A DNA stretch of 6,127 bases. Source: Chitinophagaceae bacterium UBA2467 (lineage in GTDB: Bacteria; Bacteroidota; Bacteroidia; Chitinophagales; Chitinophagaceae). The DNA lies in the NCBI GenBank assembly GCA_002342205.1, contig DDPN01000059.1, forward strand, positions 10,286-16,412, given 5' to 3'. How positions within the stretch are numbered: position 1 is the first letter of the stretch; each line of letters begins with the position of its first letter. Of the stretch, positions 1 to 5,692 are shown piece after piece. The position numbers and the translations under genes are program-made. Below the pieces are notes generated by a model. The model did no database searches and was not told the origin of the DNA. It saw nothing but the letters and a program-made list of their open reading frames with translations.

Positions 1-1901
1 GTCCAACGACTCCGATAAATTAATCGCAGATATAAAAAAGAACCTTCGGCAGGTTGATACCGGAGTTTAAACTGAGCCTGGTGTTTACTTCTATTGGGTA
101 GCCCTACATAATCTTTACGAGACATCACAACACTAGCTCCACTTGCATCACGAATGTATTCCAACCCTTTTTTTACACGTTGCCATTCTTCTTTATCGCC
201 CGTTTGCAATAATTGATATCCCCACTGAAGATTCCATTTTGAGGTAGGCTGCAAACTGATATTTATTTCAGCACCCTGCGTAAAAGCGCGTTTGACATTA
301 AGGTAACTAAACAGTTGAGAGCCATCCACACGCGTTGCGACTTGACGAACATCAATGAGCGATTGTATATCATTTCTAAAAACACTGAATTGAGTGACTA
401 GTTTTTGAAAACCCTTCCACTCCATACCCAGATTAATTCCCGTCGACTGTTCTGGTTTTAGTGATTGAAGCAGATAAAAATCATTTTTCAACTCTGCAAT
501 TTGACCGTTACGCTGTAATTGATTGATGATACGTAAGGCATCCTGTGTTCCAAAAACTGAATAACCCCCAGCCGCGTTGTTTGTAAAATTCAAATACAGT
601 TGTCTAAAGTCTGGGGCCTTGAATCCTTGTCCCACAGAAGCGTTGATGGACAATTTAGAAGTAGGATTGAACCGAAGCGCCCACTTAGGTGTAAAGGCCC
701 CGGCAAATAACCGATTATCGTCATAACGAAAACCGACAATGCTGATTAGTTTTTCCAAAATTGGTTGTTCCCATTGCGCGAAAGCATACACCACCTCATT
801 CTGCTTTCTATTTTTCAGTGCGTCATAGCGGGTAGACCACGCTTGCTCCCATTGCAATCCCGTTCCAACAACAAAATCTGCTTTACCTTTTTTCCAATCC
901 AGTTGTTCTTCGATTCGTATCAATCGTTGCTCAAAACGATCTAGGTATATACTATCTGGTTTCTGCATAAACCGAAGCTGCTGGTCGCCCGTATATCTGG
1001 TAAAGTAACCTCGCGAGTGTAGTCGCAACCGATTTGAAAATCGATGCGTGTAGCTAGGCTGAACATTGAATTCCTGATTAAGTTCTCTTCCATAGGAATC
1101 AATTATTGCACCATTGTTGCGGACAGAAAACTCCTGTTTGATCTCATCTTGATTAAAACGGAATAGTAAACGAAAATCACCTCGCTCGCCTATTTGTTTT
1201 TGCAAAGTAGTTTGATGCGTCAAACGATGAATAGGACGCGGAATGCGATCCGTTGAGTACGGGCGAAAACTAATGCCGTCTGTGTACAAAAAATTATGTG
1301 ACTGACTAATGTTCCATTTTTTTACAGAGAAGGAAGTTTGAACAGTTGCATCAAGTTGTTGGAAACTGGATTTCGAAAAAGGAACGCCCCAACCTTTATC
1401 TGGATCAGCTACACCATAGCGCAATGAAGTTTCGACAGAGGGCCCTTTAAAGGGTTCAGAAATTAAGTTGATAACCCCTGCCATGGCTTCTGAGCCATAA
1501 AGACTCGAAGAAGGACCCTTTACAATCTCGATACGTTTAATACCCATCAAAGCAATTCGAGAAAGATCCAACACACCAGATGTACGGCCTACCAAAGGTT
1601 GTCCATCCAACAAAATCAATGTATGCTCAGGATTTAATCCTTGTAATTGTACCCCTGTTCCAAAGGAAGAAGTCAGTTGAAGTCCCGTCTGCTCTTGAAG
1701 AATATCACGTAAACGAAGCGAACCTGCTTCAAGCATTTGTTTTTTTTGAATTACCTGAACAGGGATAGCCACATTTCCCATTCTTCTTTCCTGACGGGTT
1801 GCAGTAATGACTACCTCGTCTAAAGAACGAAGCGAATCGGACTGCGCAAAAAGTGAAAGATTTACAGCCAGAAAAGAAACAAGGAAATATATTCTTTGCA
1901 T
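1..1901 (-). CDS. TonB-dependent outer-membrane receptor, C-terminus cut by window edge
   Basis: An open frame runs without a stop from an ATG at 1901 to the left edge, giving 633 codons. Residues 1-20 form a signal peptide ending LSLFAQ. A TonB-box-like stretch follows (27-36, LDEVVITATR), then a plug domain at about 40-150 with LRDILQEQTG, LILLDGQPLVG and IEIVKGPSSSLYGSEAMAGV, all hallmark receptor motifs. The rest is a beta-barrel rich in alternating aromatic strands, with the common GFKAPDFRQLY motif at 426-436. Such receptors import siderophores, cobalamin, metals or other large ligands using TonB-ExbBD energy. The plug resembles the CirA/FepA/BtuB class, and no N-terminal carboxypeptidase-like domain of the SusC type is present. 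The ligand cannot be assigned. By family length, roughly 50-100 residues are probably missing. A terminator upstream separates it from the preceding operon, so it should have its own promoter in the 89 bases before the start, but I could not identify one. Confidence 0.95.
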   Translation of the reverse strand, partial: MQRIYFLVSFLAVNLSLFAQSDSLRSLDEVVITATRQERRMGNVAIPVQVIQKKQMLEAGSLRLRDILQEQTGLQLTSSFGTGVQLQGLNPEHTLILLDGQPLVGRTSGVLDLSRIALMGIKRIEIVKGPSSSLYGSEAMAGVINLISEPFKGPSVETSLRYGVADPDKGWGVPFSKSSFQQLDATVQTSFSVKKWNISQSHNFLYTDGISFRPYSTDRIPRPIHRLTHQTTLQKQIGERGDFRLLFRFNQDEIKQEFSVRNNGAIIDSYGRELNQEFNVQPSYTHRFSNRLRLHSRGYFTRYTGDQQLRFMQKPDSIYLDRFEQRLIRIEEQLDWKKGKADFVVGTGLQWEQAWSTRYDALKNRKQNEVVYAFAQWEQPILEKLISIVGFRYDDNRLFAGAFTPKWALRFNPTSKLSINASVGQGFKAPDFRQLYLNFTNNAAGGYSVFGTQDALRIINQLQRNGQIAELKNDFYLLQSLKPEQSTGINLGMEWKGFQKLVTQFSVFRNDIQSLIDVRQVATRVDGSQLFSYLNVKRAFTQGAEINISLQPTSKWNLQWGYQLLQTGDKEEWQRVKKGLEYIRDASGASVVMSRKDYVGLPNRSKHQAQFKLRYQPAEGSFLYLRLIYRSRW

Positions 1902-1947
1902 GAGGTCGCAAAGCTCAATTGCAACCTTCAATCAATTATCATCCAAT

Positions 1948-1980
1948 TGTCAAAACGATGGACTAAAAATTTGTTTGACA
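1948..1980. repeat. Short inverted repeat upstream of the receptor gene
   Basis: The arms TGTCAAA (1948-1954) and TTTGACA (1974-1980) are perfect reverse complements separated by 19 bases. They lie 47-79 bases upstream of the receptor start codon and just past the terminator, where a promoter or operator would be expected. Seven-base arms in AT-rich DNA can arise by chance, so an operator role is only a suggestion. Confidence 0.25.
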
Positions 1981-1990
1981 GAACTATGAC

Positions 1991-2021
1991 AAAAAAGGCT
2001 GCCCTTTGAAAGAGCAGCCTT
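1991..2021 (-). terminator. Rho-independent terminator ending the six-gene operon
   Basis: On the minus strand an 8-bp perfect stem (AAGGCTGC, then GCAGCCTT) encloses an 11-base loop that can pair further internally (CTTT with AAAG). It is followed directly by six T residues (1996 to 1991). The stem starts 23 bases past the stop codon of the DUF4920 gene. The T tract lies only on the minus-strand 3' side, which fixes the direction. It should stop most transcription before the receptor gene. Confidence 0.9.
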
Positions 2022-2044
2022 CACCTATTACAAATTTTTTTAAC

Positions 2045-2521
2045 CTATTGAGCAATCACAATTCCCTTAGCAGTAACGCGTACTTCTTTTTTAGGTTCTT
2101 TGATAGCATCAATTTCAGCCTGTGTTTTTTTAGCATCTTCTGCATAATGCTTTAATTCAGCAACAGAAGTTGTTTTCATGATCACCTCTCCTTCAATCAC
2201 CACTTGCTTTCCCTTTGCCGCCACAGGTAGAAAAAATGCATAATCTTTCATTTTAACCATTACTTCTTCTCCTTGTGGTGTTTCTAGTTTTAACCAGCAA
2301 CCCTTTTTAGGACAAACATCCGTCACTTTTGCAGTAAACTTGACGTTAGAAAAATCATTTCCACCTTGCACTTTGCGTACCACATCAGAAAAAGACAGGG
2401 CCCCGTCAGTAGAAATTTTTTCACCATAAAAATCTCCGGGTTTTGCCTCGCCTGCCGGGGGTTGTGCAATTGCTAGTGTACTTACACCTGCTAGTATTAA
2501 AATGATTAAAAACTTTTTCAT
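2045..2521 (-). CDS. Secreted DUF4920-family protein
   Basis: This 158-residue protein starts with a clear signal peptide (1-20, MKKFLIILILAGVSTLAIAQ) and is probably periplasmic. The body matches my recollection of the DUF4920 family of Bacteroidota: a FYGEKIS stretch at 31-37, a paired-cysteine motif CPKKGCW at 70-76, then KLETPQGEEVMVKMKDYAFF (78-97) and KGKQVVIEGEV (103-113). The alternating beta pattern around the cysteines looks like a small OB-type barrel (inference). The cysteine pair could form a disulfide or bind metal. A charged lysine-rich segment (about 130-147) precedes the last strand. It is the last gene of the operon, 44 bases after the DUF5777 gene and just before the terminator. 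The larger gap leaves room for an internal promoter, but none is convincing. The molecular function is unknown. Confidence 0.88.
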   Translation of the reverse strand: MKKFLIILILAGVSTLAIAQPPAGEAKPGDFYGEKISTDGALSFSDVVRKVQGGNDFSNVKFTAKVTDVCPKKGCWLKLETPQGEEVMVKMKDYAFFLPVAAKGKQVVIEGEVIMKTTSVAELKHYAEDAKKTQAEIDAIKEPKKEVRVTAKGIVIAQ

Positions 2522-2565
2522 AAAGATTAATTATTGAATTAAAGATACGAAGCCCATCGAAAATT

Positions 2566-3456
2566 TTAGTCGAGTTTGGGTTTTTTCAACTGAAATGTAC
2601 GTGACAAATTAAATCCAAATCGAACCTGTCCTTTACCCCACTGCCCAGTAGTTTCTGTAATGAAAGCTCTTTCGTTCATTCCGGTAGCGTTAGAAATATG
2701 TAATTGAAAAACGTGCCCTCCTGTTTCAATATCTAAACCAAAGGAAAGTGGATTAAAATAGCCCGTTTCAGGCAGACCTGCCAGCACGTGTGTGTAGTCC
2801 CACGTAAATGCAATACGTTTAGACATTTTCAAACGACCTCCCACTCCGATTGCATAAATATCATTTGCATCGGTGGCCAGCTGCACCAGATTTTTATGCA
2901 CCATGGTGGGCGTCACCTGCAATGTAAATCCTTCACTGAATTTTCGTCCTATAATAACCTGGTTATAAAAGCCGAGCCTTGAAGTAAAATAGTTTTGACG
3001 GGTAGGATCTGCCCAGGGCAGCCCATCCATTGTAATTCCAGATACAAGCGCTACAGTCACGGGCGAACTCCAGGGACCCTTCGATTGACGGATAGGAGCA
3101 TATTTTATAAAAGCATCCACTTCCTTTTTAAAAGTACTTCTTCCAATTCCTGTCATCAAATTATGTAGCAACCCAAAATCAAAACTCATTCGCATACTAG
3201 CCTGGTCCAGTCCAAAAAAGTTTTTATACCCCTGGTCTAATTGGCCGAAGCGATGCAGAATTCTAAAATCCATTGTTCCTGGATTTAGAAACTCCATAGA
3301 GTGTGCGTTGATCACACGAGGAGATTTGAATGCATATTTGATGCGTTCCTTTTTAGGCTTATCCTCCCCCACTAAACTGAGTAGATCATCTTGAGCTCGA
3401 GCAATGTTGCCAATTAATGTGACAACCAATAAAAAAGAAAGGGTATAGAATTTCAT
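2566..3456 (-). CDS. DUF5777-family outer-membrane beta-barrel protein
   Basis: This 296-residue protein has a signal peptide (about 1-21, ending NIARA) and a short acidic/basic linker (DDLLSLVGEDKPKKER, 23-38). A region beginning KSPRVINAHSMEFLNPGTMD (44-63) follows, which I recognise as typical of the DUF5777 beta-barrel family. From there to the C-terminus there are many amphipathic strands with turns, for example FRILHRFGQL, MRMSFDFGLLHNLMTGIG, VTVALVSGI, AIGVGGRL, VFQLHISNA and VRFGFNLSRTFQL. This fits a barrel in the outer membrane. No transport substrate is known to me. The start at 3456 is the only ATG that gives the signal peptide, and it lies 14 bases after the YceI gene. Sitting between YceI and DUF4920 in an operon with two cytochromes, it could be the outer-membrane component of the module (inference). 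Confidence 0.87.
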   Translation of the reverse strand: MKFYTLSFLLVVTLIGNIARAQDDLLSLVGEDKPKKERIKYAFKSPRVINAHSMEFLNPGTMDFRILHRFGQLDQGYKNFFGLDQASMRMSFDFGLLHNLMTGIGRSTFKKEVDAFIKYAPIRQSKGPWSSPVTVALVSGITMDGLPWADPTRQNYFTSRLGFYNQVIIGRKFSEGFTLQVTPTMVHKNLVQLATDANDIYAIGVGGRLKMSKRIAFTWDYTHVLAGLPETGYFNPLSFGLDIETGGHVFQLHISNATGMNERAFITETTGQWGKGQVRFGFNLSRTFQLKKPKLD

Positions 3457-3470
3457 AAGCAGATTTTTAA

Positions 3471-4031
3471 TTAGCCTTTCAAGGGCTCAAGGGTACAAGC
3501 AACATCAATTGTAGCATTCTTATTGACTTTATCAGCAACTACACCGGGTATTGCCACTTTATAATCTGAAAGAAGTACGGTGAATCCTGCAGTAGCCGTA
3601 ATCTTACCACCTTGCACCTGTAATTTTCCTGAAGCTTCTGCATCTTTTGTTTCGCCATGGATAGTCAATTTTCCTTTAACAGTCACAGGGTAAGTGCCAT
3701 CTTTTGTATAATTAACAGAAGCATTATTAGCAATAAGACCTTTGAATTCTGCTTTTGGAAACTTATCGCTCTCTAAATAATTTTCATTGAAATGCTCTTG
3801 CATCAATGCACGCTCAAAAGTGAAGCCCTTGATAAGCACTGCAAATTGTATGTTGCCAGAAGCCGCATCCATCACACAGGTAACAGTGCGATTAACTGCC
3901 TCAATTTTTTCAGGAGATGAGGGGGCAGTAGCATTAAAATCAATTCGTCCTGTTTTGGTAAAAAACTTTTGTGCATGACTAGTCAAAACAGTTCCTGTAA
4001 ACAGCAAGAAGGCTAAAACAACTTTTTTCAT
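3471..4031 (-). CDS. YceI-family periplasmic lipid/isoprenoid-binding-like protein
   Basis: This 186-residue secreted protein has a signal peptide at 1-20 (MKKVVLAFLLFTGTVLTSHA). The mature part carries the YceI signature: FAVLIKGFTFERALMQEHFN (63-82), NENYLESDKFPKAEFKG (82-98), a GTYPVTVKGKLTIHGETK strand pair (112-129), and a closing strand region ending ATIDVACTLEPL. YceI proteins form a lipocalin-like barrel, and known members bind long isoprenoid chains such as polyprenyl pyrophosphate or quinones. Ligand binding here is inferred from the family. The frame can be extended to a GTG at 4061 that overlaps the upstream gene, but this adds ten residues before a normal signal peptide, so the ATG at 4031 is preferred. 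It starts 10 bases after the OB-fold gene and lies 14 bases before the DUF5777 gene. Confidence 0.93.
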   Translation of the reverse strand: MKKVVLAFLLFTGTVLTSHAQKFFTKTGRIDFNATAPSSPEKIEAVNRTVTCVMDAASGNIQFAVLIKGFTFERALMQEHFNENYLESDKFPKAEFKGLIANNASVNYTKDGTYPVTVKGKLTIHGETKDAEASGKLQVQGGKITATAGFTVLLSDYKVAIPGVVADKVNKNATIDVACTLEPLKG

Positions 4032-4041
4032 AGTTTGATTT

Positions 4042-4494
4042 TTAATTTTCAATAATTGCACAACGAACCAGTGTTACATCTGAACCGAGTAATTCGTCAG
4101 CCATATAACCTGTACAGATCCCACGAACTTTTATTAATCCGCCAGCCTGTAAAGCAGCAGCTTTACCAGCGAACAAACTGTCCACGCTACAGCGAACAGA
4201 TGAAAGGGATGCAGCGTCTCCAATTGTAATTGTATAAAATCCTTTTTCATCGGCGGTGGACTCTTTAATTGCCCCTTCTACTTCTAACACTTTATCTAAA
4301 TAAAGTTTATTGGCACCAGCCTCATCTTTTTCAAAGGCGGCTAGTAATGTAGTAATAGTAGTAAATGTAAAGTCAGCACGTGCGTCCGCCATGCTTGCAG
4401 ACTTTCGGTTGTACTCACTGTAACCGTACCAGGCTACAAGACTCACTACTAAAAGAATAACAACACTTATTAATCGAATATTTTTCTTGATCAT
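4042..4494 (-). CDS. Membrane-anchored OB-fold protein (tRNA_anti-like family)
   Basis: The protein has 150 residues. A basic start (MIKKNIR) and one hydrophobic segment (about 8-26) form an N-terminal membrane anchor or uncleaved signal, followed by YGYSEYNRKSA. Residues 38-55 (ADARADFTFTTITTLLAA) and an FEKDEAGANKLYLDKVLEVEG stretch (54-74) lead into a small beta-barrel: IKVRGICTGY at 121-130 and a closing VTLVRCAI at 140-147. This matches the tRNA_anti-like OB-fold proteins common in Bacteroidota, which despite the name sit in the envelope and have no shown role with tRNA. Three cysteines (102, 127, 145) lie in the barrel. It starts 10 bases after the single-haem cytochrome gene. The family call rests on pattern recognition, and the function is unknown. 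Confidence 0.85.
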   Translation of the reverse strand: MIKKNIRLISVVILLVVSLVAWYGYSEYNRKSASMADARADFTFTTITTLLAAFEKDEAGANKLYLDKVLEVEGAIKESTADEKGFYTITIGDAASLSSVRCSVDSLFAGKAAALQAGGLIKVRGICTGYMADELLGSDVTLVRCAIIEN

Positions 4495-4504
4495 AGTATA
4501 CCCA

Positions 4505-4897
4505 TTAATTATTTAGCATTCCGCCATCAATCCATTTTTTAATTGTGGCTATCTGACAGGCTCCCATTTTAGCACCACCCTTTGGCATGGGCGAATAACC
4601 GGCAGCGTGATTAATAGTTCCATATAATTTACCACTTTGCGCCATTGTTTTATCAGCAGTGTATGTACCCATCAATTGATTGCCAGAAGGGGCACTTCCC
4701 GAATGACAACCATAACAATTAGACTGTAACAATGGGACCACTTTTTGTGCATAAGAAACTATTCCCGCCGTATCTGTACAAGGTTGACCTGTTGTGCTAC
4801 CATATAAAATTTCTTCATGATCATAATAACAGGCAGACAAGGTGAACACTAAAAGGATGATCAATAAGTAGCGCATTTCAATTTTCTTTTTTAGCAT
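4505..4897 (-). CDS. Single-haem c-type cytochrome lipoprotein
   Basis: This 130-residue protein has a lipoprotein signal peptide with lipobox LSAC (Cys23 lipidated). The mature part has a haem c attachment motif CYGCH at 61-65, a downstream GYSPMPK with Met104 as a likely distal haem ligand, and a C-terminal helix IKKWIDGGMLNN. This fits the short envelope cytochrome domains (Planctomycete-type cytochrome C-like) often found in Bacteroidota. Extra cysteines at 40 and 114 bracket the haem domain and may form a disulfide. It probably carries electrons in the periplasm or at a membrane surface, with partners unknown. The ATG at 4897 lies 5 bases after the upstream stop and gives a basic n-region (KKK). 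An ATG at 4876 (MRYLLIILL) is a workable alternative, and a TTG at 4906 overlapping the upstream TGA is less likely. The haem domain closely resembles the second domain of the preceding gene. Confidence 0.9.
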   Translation of the reverse strand: MLKKKIEMRYLLIILLVFTLSACYYDHEEILYGSTTGQPCTDTAGIVSYAQKVVPLLQSNCYGCHSGSAPSGNQLMGTYTADKTMAQSGKLYGTINHAAGYSPMPKGGAKMGACQIATIKKWIDGGMLNN

Positions 4898-4902
4898 CTC
4901 AA

Positions 4903-5592
4903 TCAATTATTTAATGAACCTGCAGTAACCCACTTGCGAACCTGTGTGATTTCACAATCAGAAAGCTTGGCCATATTTTTTGGCATAGGAGAATAGCCTG
5001 TTTGATGCATAATTGATCCGACTAACTTTCCATTGAGCGCTACTACACGTGTGCCCGCATACGTTGATAAATCCACGTTACCTCCCAAACTACCTGCCTT
5101 GTGACATCCTGCACATTTATTATCCATCATAGGTTTGATAACTGCGGCATAGGTAAATTGAGTTGAATCACAACCACTGGTGCATGAATTGTTTCGAGCG
5201 CCTTGATTAATCCACTTTTGAATTTTAGCAATTTGAGCAGCCGTTAAAGGACTTCGGGGCGGCGGAGGCATTCTGTCTCCAGGGTTTGTTTCAATGATAA
5301 CTTTGTATAAATCACTTTGAGTGGCACTACCTGCTCGTACATAATTCATGATTTTCAAATAGGAGCTTAGATTAACTCCGCTAGCCCTGGTAACTGCGTC
5401 ATGACAACCACTCATCGCACAGTTAGAAGCGATAATGGGCATAATATCATTGACAAAGTAGACAGAATCGGGACTGCAAGTAGTATTAACAGTGGGAATA
5501 CTACCCGTTCCATTTGGAGAAGTGGGCTCGTGGGTACAGGCATAAAAGAGTAATAGACATGCTAGTATTGCAGAAGGCAGATAAATTCTCAT
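4903..5592 (-). CDS. Two-domain lipoprotein with two haem c motifs
   Basis: The protein has 229 residues. The signal peptide ends in the lipobox FYAC (Cys19 lipidated), followed by a Thr/Ser/Pro/Gly-rich linker. Domain 1 (about 43-135) has an expanded haem motif CAMSGCH (58-64, CX4CH), then DRMPPPP with Met108 as likely distal ligand, and the helix IAKIQKWINQGA. Domain 2 (about 146-229) has a classical CAGCH motif (160-164), GYSPMPK with Met203, and the helix VRKWVTAGSLNN. Haem c is attached after export, so the protein acts in the envelope, probably as an electron carrier. Cysteines at 39, 137, 141 and 213 flank the two domains and may form disulfides. It is the first gene of the six-gene operon, 100 bases after the AraC-type gene. 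Domain 1 resembles the Planctomycete-type cytochrome C-like family; whether the CX4CH site holds haem is untested. Confidence 0.92.
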   Translation of the reverse strand: MRIYLPSAILACLLLFYACTHEPTSPNGTGSIPTVNTTCSPDSVYFVNDIMPIIASNCAMSGCHDAVTRASGVNLSSYLKIMNYVRAGSATQSDLYKVIIETNPGDRMPPPPRSPLTAAQIAKIQKWINQGARNNSCTSGCDSTQFTYAAVIKPMMDNKCAGCHKAGSLGGNVDLSTYAGTRVVALNGKLVGSIMHQTGYSPMPKNMAKLSDCEITQVRKWVTAGSLNN

Positions 5593-5692
5593 CAGTAAAG
5601 AAAAGTTTTGGACGTGTTCAATTTAAACGATTACCGTTACTAAGTATTGCTACAACTGTAATTTATTATTAATATTTAAAATAAATTAACAA
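5593..5692 (-). promoter_or_regulatory. Intergenic region likely holding the operon promoter
   Basis: These 100 bases separate the AraC-type gene from the first operon gene and form the longest gap inside the upstream cluster. No GC-rich hairpin with a T tract follows the AraC stop, so read-through cannot be excluded. On the minus strand I see no good match to the Bacteroidota TTG / TAnnTTTG promoter. The nearest is TAAATTGA at 5611-5618, without a properly spaced -33 element. The promoter role is inferred from position. Confidence 0.35.
5659..5688. repeat. All-A/T near-palindrome between regulator and operon
   Basis: The arms TAATTTATT (5659-5667) and AATAAATTA (5680-5688) are perfect reverse complements. 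Inside them TTAA (5669-5672) can pair with TTAA (5676-5679) around a 3-base loop, leaving one bulged A. All 30 bases are A or T. It lies 4 bases past the AraC-type stop codon and 67-96 bases before the operon start, so it could be an operator, an UP-like element or a weak terminator. Chance is also possible in such AT-rich DNA. Confidence 0.45.

Noticed and set aside
1580..1768. Plus-strand open frame of 62 codons
   Set aside because: It is antisense to the conserved plug region of the receptor, and its product resembles nothing.
1..1901. Assigning the receptor to haem uptake because cytochromes lie nearby
   Set aside because: The GFKAPDFRQLY motif is general to TonB-dependent receptors, and I saw no haem-receptor-specific FRAP/NPNL signature, so the ligand is left open.
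1729..1989. Short open frames of about 60 codons at 1729-1911 (minus) and 1807-1989 (plus)
   Set aside because: Both overlap the start of the receptor gene in other frames, have no recognisable motifs, and conflict with its clear signal peptide and plug domain.
1902..1990. Cobalamin or other riboswitch before the receptor gene
   Set aside because: Only 89 bases lie between the terminator and the start codon, too short for a cobalamin riboswitch, and no characteristic conserved box is visible.
2522..2565. TATCTTTA before the DUF4920 gene as a -7 promoter element
   Set aside because: It partly fits TAnnTTTG, but no TTG element is found at the expected distance upstream.
2788..2982. Plus-strand open frame of 64 codons
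   Set aside because: It is antisense to the DUF5777 gene and is best explained as a shadow frame.
3787..3978. Plus-strand open frame of 63 codons
   Set aside because: It is antisense to the YceI-family gene, with no sign of independent coding.
4032..4061. Ten-residue N-terminal extension of the YceI protein from a GTG at 4061
   Set aside because: It would overlap the end of the OB-fold gene and place residues before a standard signal peptide that begins at the ATG at 4031.
4898..4906. TTG start at 4906 for the single-haem lipoprotein
   Set aside because: It overlaps the stop codon of the preceding gene and uses a rare start; ATGs at 4897 and 4876 both give a proper lipoprotein signal.
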